NCBI RefSeq assembly: GCF_947179165.1
Contig: NC_077248.1
Location: 48,820,232 to 48,884,231 of the forward strand
DNA length: 64,000 nt
Direction: 5' to 3'
From: Solanum dulcamara
Lineage: Eukaryota; Streptophyta; Magnoliopsida; Solanales; Solanaceae
Part shown: positions 21,701 to 30,850 of the stretch, piece after piece
How the letters are laid out: each line of letters opens with the position of its first letter
How positions within the stretch are numbered: the stretch's first letter is position 1
Position numbers and translations under genes: made by a program
Notes under the pieces: model-generated
What the model was told of the DNA's origin: nothing
Databases searched by the model: none
The model's input: only the letters and a program-made list of their open reading frames with translations

Positions 21701-24124
21701 GGATTTATGGCTAAATGCTTATTGCAGGTCAATGGTAAATGGCGTCACACTAAACCCAACAAGCAGAGTAGCATGCGTTAGCTGTCGCAATGCTTTTACA
21801 ATGGTTGGCTATTTTCTATGTGATCAGTTGGATATTTTCTATGTCATACTTAATAGACTAATCTTTTTTCCCTCTTTTACCATTTGCCTAAAAAATATTG
21901 GTGAAGATTGCAAGCCTAATCTTATATGTGATCGCATTTTTCGTCTTCAATAAGAAAACTTATAGCTCACAGGTTGACATTAAGAATCAGGTAAATTTTC
22001 ATCAAGTGGTCACTCTGTATTTTCAACTGTTCCCTATTGGGTTAAATTTTGATTAAAGAAATAATACATGCAGTACCAATTGATGGCTTATATTTCGATT
22101 TTCATTGGAGCAGTCTTCGTGATTATATTTCAGCTTGGAACTAAAGAACCGAGGTTTGCTACATATTCCCAATCCTCTTTAGGAGTATATGCTAAGTTAT
22201 TGTTATTGCTTGTGGATAATTCTTGGCGTCAACTGTAATTTATGTTTCTCTCACTGTTAACGTTGTAGTATTCATTTTACTTGGGCAGCCTAAAACTTAA
22301 ATATGATGGGAAACGTGCTAAAGCTTCTTGGACATATTGGTTGAAGAAAGTCCTATATTACCAAGTACTTAGCATCTATGTGTTGACTAGAGTTGTGAGT
22401 AATGTTTCTCAGGTCAGTATTAACCTCTTTTTTTTCTGTTAGTTTTCAACTCTCAAATACACAGTAATTCAACACTCAAATACACAATAATGCATTGCTT
22501 AGGTCACCTAATTTTTAGTATCTGTATTTTTCCTTCTTTTTTTTTTTTTTGGCTCAGACCTTCTTAGCTGTTTACGTTATCAATGATCTACGGATGAGCC
22601 CATCTTCAAAAGCCTTGGTATGGTCCTTGCCATCAAATTGAAATAAGGTGCTCCTCTTTTAAGGAAAAAAATCCAGTTTATTCTAATTAATATTATTCAT
22701 GTGAATAGATTCCTGCCATCATATACTTATCCAGCTTCATCGCATCTGTCCTCCTTCAGGTTCTCTTCACCATTCAATTCATATTTGTTCCCCCAGACTT
22801 ACTTTTTCTGCTCATGCATAAAGTATTTTGATTGTTTGTAGGAGCTCAAATGGAGTGGTGAACGGTTGAAAGCCTTCTTTTCTGCTGGGGGTCTCCTTTG
22901 GCTATTTTGTGGAGCTGCAGTAATTTTCCTCCCAATAAACATGAATGCTTTTATGTATGTCTTGTCCATACTTATTGGCATAGGAAATGCGTTGATGATG
23001 GTAAGTGAGTTTTTTTTTTTTTTTTAAATTTCTAGATTGATTATCAATATGCATAGTTCTGTTGTTACCGATTAGTCAGTATGCATAGTTCTGTTGTTAC
23101 CTGTATGTTATATGTATGGTATAATTCCTGTCATCAATGATCTTGTACAAGAAGTCCAGCTTGGCTTAGGCAATTAATCTGACATTTCATAACTTATGTT
23201 TTTATAACTGTTTAATTTCTAAAACAATTAATAAAAATGTATTCTAGCAACCATGGTAAAGCATGGAAAAGGTTACCTCCACTTGGTGTTCTACACTAAA
23301 CAAAACCTTTCTTTTACTATTACTTGATCAAGGGTAGGGGAACTTATATCCGTAAAATTAATCTCAGGACAAGTCTAAATGGAAGTGAGGATTGATATAC
23401 CCGACCACAACTAGCTTAGAACTGATGCATAGTTGTGATGTATCATTCTAAATCTCTTTTCTTTTAATGAAAACAAGAAAACACATAATAAAGGAGCAAT
23501 TTTCTTAGTAAACAGACTTATATATGCTTTATTAAGTTCCAAGAAAAATGAAATTGGTCGCGAATCGATTGTCAGATTATCAGATATCAGTGGCGTTCAT
23601 TGTTTCTTGCTGCAAAGTAACTCTGAGTTGATAATTAAGCCAACCGGTTCATATGTCATATATTTGCATTGCTATATGATAGAAGTTTTTCATTTGGATG
23701 ACAGGTAACAGCAATAGGGATGGAAAGCGAGCTAGTTGATAAAGATCTTGATGGATCTGCTTTTGTTTATGGATCATTGGGCTTTATTGACAAAGTTTTA
23801 TGTGGAGTGTTTTTGTACTTTCTCGAGTCATATGAGAGTAAGCATCTGCTTCCCCTCTCTCCGTCTACTATTTTTCATGCACGTCGGTTTGTTATGCACC
23901 ACAAGTTCGATTCAGGTTAATGATAAATTAACTTGAGGTTTGTTCTGAATAATGCAGGCGCAGATCCTGTTGCCTGTGATCCAGCATATCCTTGTTTCTC
24001 TGTTACACGATTTTCTCTAGGTTTCATTCCAGGGATTTCTGCCTTAATTGGAGTTGTAGTCGCATTCTTCATAAGATTCCACACATCCCATCCTAAGCCA
24101 TTGACAGAACCTTTCTTGGCATAG
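9775..24124 (+). CDS. MFS transporter, MFSD12/GPH-like (12 exons, 450 aa)
   Basis: Exons (all GT-AG): 9775-9926, 10213-10282, 14551-14747, 21728-21803, 21907-21990, 22074-22153, 22289-22412, 22558-22617, 22709-22759, 22842-23000, 23705-23837, 23958-24124. They sum to 1353 nt and join in frame, giving 450 residues, close to the length of the uncharacterised Arabidopsis MFS proteins that I recall as homologues. Recognition rests on [17 protein letters not shown] (residues 22-38), the loop motif [11 protein letters not shown] (76-86), TLNPTSR and SCRNAFTM before exon 5, LGTKEP near 213-218, KKVLYYQV and the [13 protein letters not shown] segment. Hydrophobic stretches fit about 12 membrane helices and there is no cleavable signal. 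The animal relative MFSD12 imports cysteine into lysosomes and melanosomes; the plant substrate is unknown. The start codon has a good context (gatatcATGGCG). Introns 2 (4.3 kb) and 3 (7.0 kb) are swollen by retrotransposons; the others are 82-704 bp. The exon 5 acceptor (ggtgaag|ATT) has a weak pyrimidine tract and was chosen because it alone restores the conserved LxLY-IA segment. Confidence 0.9.
10564..11713 (-). repeat. Left (3') LTR of the intron-2 Copia element
   Basis: TGTTAGGAACTTTATATAA... to ...AAATTACTAACA. It matches the right LTR at 10564-10690, 10950-11140 and 11574-11713. Two stretches are not shared: a MITE at 10692-10940, and 11140-11573, which either is an insertion here or was lost from the right LTR. 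Confidence 0.75.
10692..10940 (+). mobile_element. Stowaway-type MITE in the left LTR
   Basis: Begins CTCCCTCCGTCTTATTTTAG and its far end carries 'catgacaactaaaatagaac', the inverted complement, with the outer bases of that end worn. Its internal sequence aligns along its whole length with the reverse complement of the MITE at 13916-14173. It is about 250 bp and non-coding, and would have been moved by a Tc1/mariner transposase encoded elsewhere. Confidence 0.75.
12169..12358 (-). pseudogene. Copia RNase H C-terminal remnant
   Basis: Read on the minus strand, the sequence gives a broken match to the end of Copia pol: [12 protein letters not shown], a stop, then [19 protein letters not shown] followed by [12 protein letters not shown]. 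These correspond to the hallmark 'IEHI-T-NMIADxLTKGLPPKxFxEHxxxMGV' ending of RNase H in this Copia type. Upstream pol domains (12360-13520 on the minus strand) are not recognisable. Confidence 0.75.
13521..13532 (-). other. Worn primer binding site of the intron-2 Copia element
   Basis: The minus strand reads TGGTATGAAAGC, 10 of 12 matches to the standard tRNA-iMet site TGGTATCAGAGC, two bases inside the right LTR. It sets the orientation of the element. Confidence 0.7.
13535..14259 (-). repeat. Right (5') LTR of the intron-2 Copia element
   Basis: TGTTGAAAAACTTTATATAA... to ...AAATTACTAACG; the terminal CA has become CG. It is about 467 bp without the MITE inserted at 13916. It differs from the left LTR by many substitutions and indels, so the insertion is old. 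Confidence 0.75.
13916..14173 (+). mobile_element. Stowaway-type MITE in the right LTR, TA target duplication
   Basis: Terminal inverted repeats are CTTCCTCCGTTCCATTTTAG at the left and the complement of CTCCCTCTATCCCATTTTAG at the right, flanked by TA at 13914-13915 and 14174-14175. The LTR continues collinearly on either side ('ttaatattttatta' / 'gattataaaat'). It is about 258 bp, same family and opposite orientation to the MITE at 10692. Confidence 0.85.
14857..15967 (-). repeat. 3' LTR of the intron-3 gypsy element (1111 bp)
   Basis: On the minus strand it begins TGTTAGACCCCTAAGC and ends GTTACA. About half of it (15340-15880) is a CATGCC/GCGCATGC-rich array. In this copy the TATA box is altered (TATTTATA on the minus strand at 15167-15174) compared with TATATATA in the 5' LTR. 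Confidence 0.92.
15340..15880. repeat. Degenerate GCATGC/CATGCC minisatellite in the 3' LTR
   Basis: GC-rich array of imperfect short units such as GCCATGC, GCGCCTCGCGCATGCCT and CCTGTGCCATGTGC, many containing the palindrome GCATGC. Composition leaves several frames open on both strands, which explains the overlapping Met/His/Cys/Ala-rich ORFs here. The 5' LTR copy is 30 bp shorter, a one-unit change. Confidence 0.85.
15954..20525 (-). pseudogene. Gag-pol polyprotein of the intron-3 gypsy element, one in-frame stop
   Basis: One frame of about 1.5k codons. The ATG at 20525-20523 is preferred over an upstream TTG in the same frame. Order: coiled-coil-like N-terminus; gag; zinc knuckle [13 protein letters not shown]; protease active site VDTGATHTF; reverse transcriptase with YLDDIVVYS; RNase H ([12 protein letters not shown]); integrase zinc finger (HPGIARML...CLVC); integrase core with [16 protein letters not shown] and HPQTDGQTE carrying the D, D and E; and a chromodomain (EIERILDHR...FLIHWKGK...ATWE). 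The only break is TAG at 17109-17111, between the zinc finger and the integrase core, where relatives have Gln. Translation would stop before the catalytic integrase. The C-terminus reads a few codons into the 3' LTR. Confidence 0.92.
15968..15980 (-). other. Polypurine tract of the intron-3 gypsy element
   Basis: The minus strand reads GGTGGGGGTGGTT directly against the TGTTAG start of the 3' LTR, the expected position for the plus-strand primer. It overlaps the 3' end of the gag-pol frame. Confidence 0.75.
20546..20557 (-). other. Primer binding site of the intron-3 gypsy element (iMet tRNA)
   Basis: The minus strand reads TGGTATCAGAGC two bases inside the 5' LTR, an exact match to the plant tRNA-iMet site. 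The gag ATG follows only 20 bases later, an unusually short leader. Confidence 0.9.
20560..21640 (-). repeat. 5' LTR of the intron-3 gypsy element (1081 bp)
   Basis: About 99% identical to the 3' LTR apart from a 30-bp deletion in the GCATGC array (about 21040-21550). On the minus strand a TATATATA box at 20870-20877 follows the array, so the array is in U3 and the gag-proximal 270 bases would be R and U5. Confidence 0.92.
20870..20877 (-). promoter_or_regulatory. Candidate TATA box of the intron-3 element 5' LTR
   Basis: TATATATA within 'gtctatatatagtgg' on the minus strand, about 770 bases into the LTR and about 300 bases before the primer site. The equivalent site in the other LTR has a substitution in its centre. 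Confidence 0.5.
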
Positions 24125-24290
24125 CTCTCAAGGTGTAAAACGTGCAATAAATTCAGGGGTATTTTACTAATGTGGGATGGGGAAAAAATGACTGGTGCAT
24201 AGGCCAGTGTATGGCCAATTAGTTCTGAATTCAAATTTGAGATACATATTCAGTTATGTACTCGTGAATAGTCTTTGTTGTTATAATATT

Positions 24291-24296
24291 AATAAA
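24291..24296 (+). terminator. Candidate poly(A) signal of the MFS gene
   Basis: AATAAA in 'ttaataaaataata', about 167 bases after the stop codon in AT-rich sequence, a usual plant spacing. Confidence 0.45.
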
Positions 24297-24790
24297 ATAA
24301 TATATTAAGGTGGCCAATTAGTCCCGAATTCAAGTTCAAATTATATATTTAACCAGAGATACACTTGAAAGGTATAGTCACCATACAAATCAGTAATATA
24401 ATAATAGAGATGACGTACTAAAATTTTGGGTTTGCAAAAGATTATACAAACTATTAGATATTCGTAATAGGAACAACATTGTGCATCTGTTAACAGCAGC
24501 CGAAAGATGTTGATATCTATGCAACAAAGAATTGCTCCAAGCTAATTCTATTTCACTTGGAAATAGAACTTTGATTTCTCAAATTAAATGTACTTTTCAG
24601 TTTATGCTTTCGAGAGATATATAGAAGTAGTCTTTTTCTTTATTTCTTTTGAAGAGAGAAAGTGTGATTCCCTTTTAATATGAGGAGAATAGAATGTTAC
24701 AGACACCCACGTTCATAATGGTACTAGTTGTCTTGTGTGAGGTAACTCCTTAGTAACCTCTTAATAACTTTTTTATAGGTTTCACAGGTT
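24297..24790. other. Intergenic stretch after the MFS gene
   Basis: AT-rich and non-coding. 'tggccaattagtcccgaattcaa' at about 24310 repeats 'tggccaattagttctgaattcaa' at about 24212, a short direct repeat across the likely transcript end. Nothing else is recognised up to the TATTT target duplication at 24791-24795. Confidence 0.5.
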
Positions 24791-25640
24791 TATTTTATCA
24801 TGAATCAACCCCGTAGGCTGCGACTGTGGTCCGATCTGGGCCCCCGTATACGTAACTGTCAAATATAGCCAAATTGAACTATGCGTAATGTGATACTACA
24901 CCCAAAAACCCCCAAAGGGGTCAAAACCTTTTCATATACTTGTAGCCTCTTTCACTTGTATCATAACATGAAAGCATGCAAGCCGACAGGGCTGCCATAA
25001 CAAAATAACCTTTACAACACGACATACAGGCATAGCTGAAACAAACTAATAAACAACCCACATACACATGTCTACAGACCTCTAAGAGAATTAACTGCAT
25101 CATATGGCGGGACAGGGCCCCCGCCGTACCCCTGAATAAACACATATATACATCAAATGACTAGTATCAAATGGTAGGCTCTGGAACAGTGGAGCACTTC
25201 CAACATAGCTGAGTGGAAATCCTAAGCTGGAGGGTCTCCAAAATGAACATCTGTACCTGCGGGCATGAAACGCAGCCCTCCGAAGAAAGGGGGTCAGTAT
25301 GATACATGTACTGAGTATATAAAACATAACACAGTGGAAACAAGTATAACATTTAATAAATCACTGTACCTGCATCTTATAAAATGAGGGCATGTATATC
25401 ATCCTCCCACACCGTACCCGGCCCGCTGTGGAACTCAGAGTTATCATATCATCGTATACGGCATCATATCATCGTATACGACATCATATCATATGTTACA
25501 AATATATTATTATGCTTTCATATGCACACCTATATACTGTATTCGGCCCTTTAGTGAGGGACTCGGTGAAGGGAGTAGTGTATATTCACATCGTACCGTT
25601 ACCATCTCATACCATCATATCTTATCATCATATATATATC

Positions 25641-26091
25641 ATACCGTACCTGACCCATTATGGGATTCAGTGTTATAATCATATCATCATATACCCTACC
25701 CGACCCATTATGGGACTCGGTGTCATAATCATATCATCATATACCGTACTCGGCCCATTATGGGACTTGGTGTCATAATCATATCATCATATACCGTATT
25801 TGGCCCATTATGGGACTCAGTGTCATAATCATATCATCATATACTGTACCCGGCTCATTATGAGACTCGGTGTCATAATCATATAATCATATACCGTACC
25901 CGACCTATTATGGGACTCGGTGTCATAATCATATCATCATATACTATACTCGGCCCATTATGGGACTCAGTATCATAATCATATCATCATATACCGTACC
26001 CGGCCTATTATGGGACTCAATGTCATAATCATATCATCATATACCGTACTCGGCCCATTTATGGGACTCGGTGTCATAGTCATCATATATA
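25641..26091. repeat. Nine tandem 50-bp units in solo LTR E
   Basis: Units begin at 25641, 25691, 25741, 25791, 25841, 25891, 25941, 25991 and 26041, each reading about 'ataccgtacccgacccatta' then 'tgggactcggtgtcataatc' then 'atatcatcat'. The period is exactly 50 bp except one extra T in the last unit. Diverged single units are in the element D LTR near 57715 and 57835. The 128-residue ORF here is an artefact of the repeat. Confidence 0.93.
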
Positions 26092-26239
26092 TATCATACC
26101 GAACTGAATAATCATGTCAGGTGCCCCTTTAAGTGCCATTAGGGCTACATTAAATGAAGTCTCAGGAGTGATAGACATATTTTAAGGTAACGCGAACCGA
26201 CTTAAGAAATCAGAGACATCTGTCATCACAGAGTCCTTA

Positions 26240-27030
26240 GGAGTAGGAGCTTTACATCCCATTACTCATCGACATATAGACGGGTCAGGGAAGGTAGCTC
26301 AACTACGATGAGAGTTTTTCCATTAAAGTGTGAATAAGAGACATATAGCATATTCAGAGCTTAAGAATGGAATTACGCAAGAGCTCATATCATATATCAT
26401 CTATCTTTAAGATACGTCAAAAGAAAGAAGGGATAGGCTTTACATATTTATCACTTCCCATCCTGTAGGATTGTGAGAGACAACAACTCAACTATTGTAG
26501 GAGTTCTAGTATCCAGAAGTGGATAAGAATCAGGAGGTATGCTCGGGGCTTTATGCATGGAATTATCCCCAACTTGCATATGCAGATATACGCATTGCAC
26601 TTTTATCAAAGACATGCCAAGGAATGGGAGATAGCTCTATATACCCTCTACTTTTCATCATCCAGGAGACAGTGAGAGGTGCTAACTCAATTAGCATAGG
26701 AGCTCTCACCTCAAGAAGTAGGTAGGAGTCATGAACCATATTCGAAGATTTATGAGTAGATTTGGACCCACATTTCATATAAACATCATACTTATGTCAG
26801 AGACATGCTAAGAGAAAAGAAGGATAGCCTCACATACTCATCACTACCTAACGTATGGAAGGCTTGAGAAGCCCTAGTTCAATTACTGTAAGAGTGCTTT
26901 CATCAAGAAGTAAATACGGACCATGAATTACGCTGGGCATTTATGAGTAGATTTACCCTCAAGCTCATATCATTCCTTACTTAACTTGAAGACATGCCAA
27001 AAGAAAAGAAAGGGTAGCTTCACATACCTC
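26240..27030. repeat. About four tandem units of roughly 190-200 bp in solo LTR E
   Basis: The landmark 'gacatgccaa...agaaa..aagg.tagc' followed by 'tacata' recurs at 26411 (worn), 26611, 26802 and 26991, with 'gagtagatttacc', 'atcaagaagta' and 'catgaa' landmarks between. Units differ by about a quarter of bases. Related modules are in 1-1110 and once near 58350. Confidence 0.75.
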
Positions 27031-27991
27031 TTATCGATTGCTTTTAATCCGGCTTGTCTCGTCGTCCTATGGACCTATTTAACATGAAAGTAATACCAAT
27101 GTTAATAACCTTCAACTTTCCAGCTTCTCAATCTATAACCAAGTACCCATAAGAATCATTTTCTTATCCATTTCCTTCGACTAGTTTATTACTAGTTCTG
27201 AAGTTAGCAGAAATCGGGCAGCATCTCCCCTATAACTTGCCCTATCCAAACTTCCGTTTTAACCTCCAAACCTTAGTTGCCATATTAACAACAAGAACCA
27301 GCAGCTATACCATATTAAATTACTACAATACGATGTAATACAAGTTCCAAACAACTTGCCCAAAACCACGATATCAAAATAAGGTTTTTAGTCTTTATTT
27401 CGTAAAATCTTAACCACACCAGAATGGAGGGTTACATGGATGAAACCAGCAGACCATACAGTCATTTTTAACCATGTTTCATTCCTGCAACACTACAAAA
27501 CAACGCCTAACACAACACCATAATAACAATGACTTTAGCCAAACTTTAACCCGCTAGAATAGCGTCAAATCAGCCCCTACATGACCTGCAATGTTCTTTG
27601 GTCATAACATGTATAATTTCATATTTCCAATACATATTTATACCTTCATAACATGTCCAAACCCTTTCCCAAAATGTGGGAGAAGAGAACCACACCATAC
27701 CTTAACGAACGGCTTCCCAAACTTGCTGAAAATTGGCTTCAAAAGCTCTTTAACGTGCTGAAAATTGGTGGGGCTATTTGCTTCACTTCCTTGCTGCCCC
27801 AACGATTAGTTTACACTATTAGACACCATTATTTAACCATAGGATACCTTAAATAATTAATTGATGGAGCAAAAGTCGGAGCCTTACCTAGAAGGGGCCA
27901 AATCCGTAGCTCTCTCTTTATGCTCTAGGGTTTTCTCTTCTTTTTTTTCTAAGTTAAAGATAAAGAATAAAAATATTCAGCAACTTACATG

Positions 27992-28101
27992 TATATATAC
28001 CCTTTTTAAGAGGGTGACACGTGGAAGCCACCTCGGGGTGACATGTGGCAGCCCCTAGGGCGCCACCTCAGTTCATGCGGCCACTCACATACTACCACGT
28101 G
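27992..28101 (-). promoter_or_regulatory. LTR E core promoter with two G-boxes upstream
   Basis: On the minus strand a TATATATA at 27992-27999 precedes the CT/GA-rich leader (about 27900). Upstream of it are two exact CACGTG palindromes, at 28018-28023 and 28096-28101, each in a 'cacgtgg' context, plus a near copy 'acatgtgg' at about 28041. CACGTG is the plant G-box/ABRE core bound by bZIP and bHLH factors. Its activity here is inference. Confidence 0.5.
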
Positions 28102-28604
28102 GCAGTGTGGGGTCCACCGCAAGTAGGTGCATCACCTACTTGCTTCGAGTAGGCGCATCGTCTCCTTATTTCTCTTAAGTGAGTTCTGTAACACCCCTCA
28201 AAATTTCTTCCTAAGATTCGGGCTTTCTTTGTACACGTGTGGGGCCCATCGTATTTATTTCGAAGTATGTGCATGAGTTAAGATGAGTCCCTGAGGAATT
28301 TAAGAGCGTTGGAGGTGATGTGGGGTCATTGAGGACCCCTAGGACCGAGCTAAGTCCAAAAGATCCGTCGTGGCTAAGTTTAGGACGAGTTCATGTAAGG
28401 GTCGACTTTTAACGACCCTATCTTTTGAAGGACGTCAATCTGGGTGGCCCACGACCTATCAAATTAAAGGTCGTCGAGTCTTCTTTCCAACGCCACCAAG
28501 AACGTAAATTTTGGAGTTCGGAGTCAAAAGATATGACGATCCGAAGACGAACTAGCACGACAGGAATTTCATTTTTGGCCTGGGTTGCAACTGCTGGGGA
28601 TATG

Positions 28605-28895
28605 GCTTTGGCGCTGTAAGGGCGCGACGCGCCACTATCGCGCCAGAAACATGCCTCAGTAGTTTGGTCCTTGGCGCGACGCGCCACTAAAAGTTGTGCA
28701 GGGTTTTTCAGGCCAAATTCCCTGAATTTAGAATAATAGGCTTGGCGCTGTAAGGGCGCGACGCGCCACTATCGCGCCAGAAACATGCCTCAGTAGTTTG
28801 GTCCCTGGCGCGACGCGCCACTAAAAGTTGTGCAGGTTTTGGGCGTAATTGGCCTTGGCGCTGTAAGGGCGCGACGCGCCACTATCGCGCCAAGG
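28605..28895. repeat. GGCGC/CGCGCC palindromic module array in LTR U3
   Basis: Alternating blocks of about 'ggcgctgtaagggcgcgac' plus 'gcgccactatcgcgcca' and 'tggcgcgacgcgccacta', joined by 'gaaacatgcctcagtagttt'. Most blocks contain the palindromes GGCGCG/CGCGCC facing each other across a few bases. Equivalent arrays are at 2820-3110, 7868-8155, 36125-36415, 42815-43100, 49738-50030 and 52770-52925, with block number differing between elements. The array ends about 60 bases before the TATA box. Confidence 0.85.
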
Positions 28896-28953
28896 GTGTT
28901 TTTGCCTGATTTTCAGAAATTGGAGGAAGGGCAATTTGGGAAATTTCCCAAAT

Positions 28954-28961
28954 TATATATA
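28954..28961 (+). promoter_or_regulatory. Candidate TATA box of the element B LTR
   Basis: TATATATA in 'ccaaattatatatacaca', followed by a CT-rich leader. It is conserved in every LTR of this superfamily in the window (about 3166, 8216, 36474, and on the minus strand about 42747, 49670 and 52695). Confidence 0.55.
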
Positions 28962-30637
28962 CACAAGCCTTGTGTATTTTGGGGGCATTTATTCAGCCCC
29001 CACTCTCTCTCTAAAGAAAAGCCCTAGCTCCTCTCCCTTCTCTCTTCTCTTCTTCTCCATTTCCAACCAAAAAGGAGTCCAAGAACTTCAAGATTTGAGT
29101 CCTCCATTGAAGACCCAACTACAAGGTTTTCTTCAAGTCTTCACTAAGGTATGTAAGGCTATCCAAAACATGGGTTGAGTCCATCCATGTGCCCTATTCT
29201 TGTTTTGAGGTTAGATATTCATGAAAATGGAGTTTCTTGGTATGGTACATATTTGAATGAGCTTTGTCTCCATTTTATTTAATTATTTATGTGCCAATGT
29301 TGTTGAGCTAAGAGGTTCCTAAAATGAGCCCTTATGTGAGTATGAGATGATGAAGGAATGAGTTGCTAAATATGTTTTATTGATCTTCTTAATTATGTAG
29401 ATTTGATAAAGTATATTATTTTCTTAAAAATGTTGCCTATTATAAAAATGTCGATTTGAAGTCTTGAAGATGTGGTGAGTCATGAGGATTTTCTCAAATG
29501 GATGGAGGTAATGATTGATTATATCTAGATGATGTTATACATGTGCATTTAAATTTTCTTTGAAGATATGATTGAGATTGAGCAATTAGTATGCTTGGAA
29601 GAGATTTGATTGTGATAGAGTTGATGAGTTGACAAGGTTGTAATGAGACTTGTTGATATGAGTTGATTGAGTTGATTGGATGGAGTTTTATGAGCATTGA
29701 GTCTTGGGAGGAGTATCGAGCACCGAATTGGGCAAGAGTATAGTCCATACTCGAACCCAATACCTGTGTTGCCAAACGTAGGGGGGATTGAACCATTAAA
29801 GTCGGATGCTTCCCCGAGAGCTTTTGTCCTGACATTATAGGACCTGGTTGGATTGGATCCATGAGTGTTCGTCGTTCATGCCCTGGCAAGGTATGAACGG
29901 GCGTGGCAACGACGTCGTTTCATTGTACCTTTACTGGCTCGTAAGTATTGGTTGTCGGTTAAGAGAAACTCCCAAATAGGTGTTGATAGTACTCTGAGTC
30001 AGATTGAGTTGAATTGTATATGATTGGTCCAGTCTAAATCATATCCTTGTTTAGACTTAGGACATTTGATTGAGTTGTCATCCCTTTTGAGTTGAGCTCC
30101 CGAGTTGATTTATTCTTCCTTGATGTTCATTGTATTCAGCCATTTTACATACTCGTACATTCCATGTACTGACGCCGTTTGGCCTGCATCGTTTCATGAT
30201 GCAGAGACAGGTACTAGAGATCATCAACCGGCGCTCCGTTGAAGATCCACATACACTTCCAGCCAGTCGGTGAGTCCTCCTAGTTCCCGGAGGATATTGG
30301 GCCTTCTTGTACAGTTTTGTTGTTCTTCCTTTTATTTAGATTGTTGGTAGCCATGGGCTTGTCATTGGCACCTTTTTGACATGAGTAGAGGCTTCATAGA
30401 ATGGAGTGTGGGAGGTCGAGCGGTCATCTTGAGGAGTCCTATTTTTATTGTCTTCTTTTGATTGTAAATGTTTGGCCTTCGGCCCTTATATTATGAAAAG
30501 TATTTCTTTAAATTGAGTTCCTGCTAAGAGAATGTGCTTGAATGAAGGAGTGACTGGACCAGGTGGTTCGCTCGGAGGTCAGAAATGGCCTTCGGGTGCC
30601 GGTCACGTCTAGGGTACCCTCCCGGGGCGTGACAACA

Positions 30638-30649
30638 TGGTATCAGAGC
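30638..30649 (+). other. Primer binding site of element B (iMet tRNA)
   Basis: Exact TGGTATCAGAGC, three bases after the 5' LTR. Confidence 0.92.
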
Positions 30650-30850
30650 ACAGAGTTCAAGTGTCCTAGGGAGTCTATGAAGCCGTATCTAGTAGAGTCT
30701 TGCTTATGGGTGTGTTGTGCACCACACTTATGAGCAGGAGGCTATAGGACATTAGGAATTGTTTCCCTTCTTTCATACTCTAAATTCGTGCGATGGAGTT
30801 GAACTCCATGAAACTTCCTTTCTAATTTGTGCGTTCATACGTTACAGATA

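Larger units (their letters stand above)
28187..30634 (+). repeat. 5' LTR of element B (2448 bp)
   Basis: TGTAACACCCC... to ...GGGGCGTGACA. GGCGC palindromic modules are at 28605-28895, TATATATA at 28954-28961, a CT-rich leader at about 29005-29060 and a splice-donor-like 'aaggtatgtaaggct' at about 29146. Confidence 0.95.

Noticed and set aside
23736..23936. 66-residue ORF overlapping exon 11 in another frame
   Set aside because: Shadow of exon 11; the conserved MFS frame is the one starting GTAACAGCA at 23705.
25392..25778. 128-residue ORF across the 50-bp repeats
   Set aside because: A 50-bp period shifts frame in each unit, the protein is not repetitive in a coding manner, and the setting is a non-coding LTR.
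25641..26091. CRISPR-like regular array
   Set aside because: Units are contiguous 50-bp tandem repeats without unique spacers, in a plant nuclear LTR.
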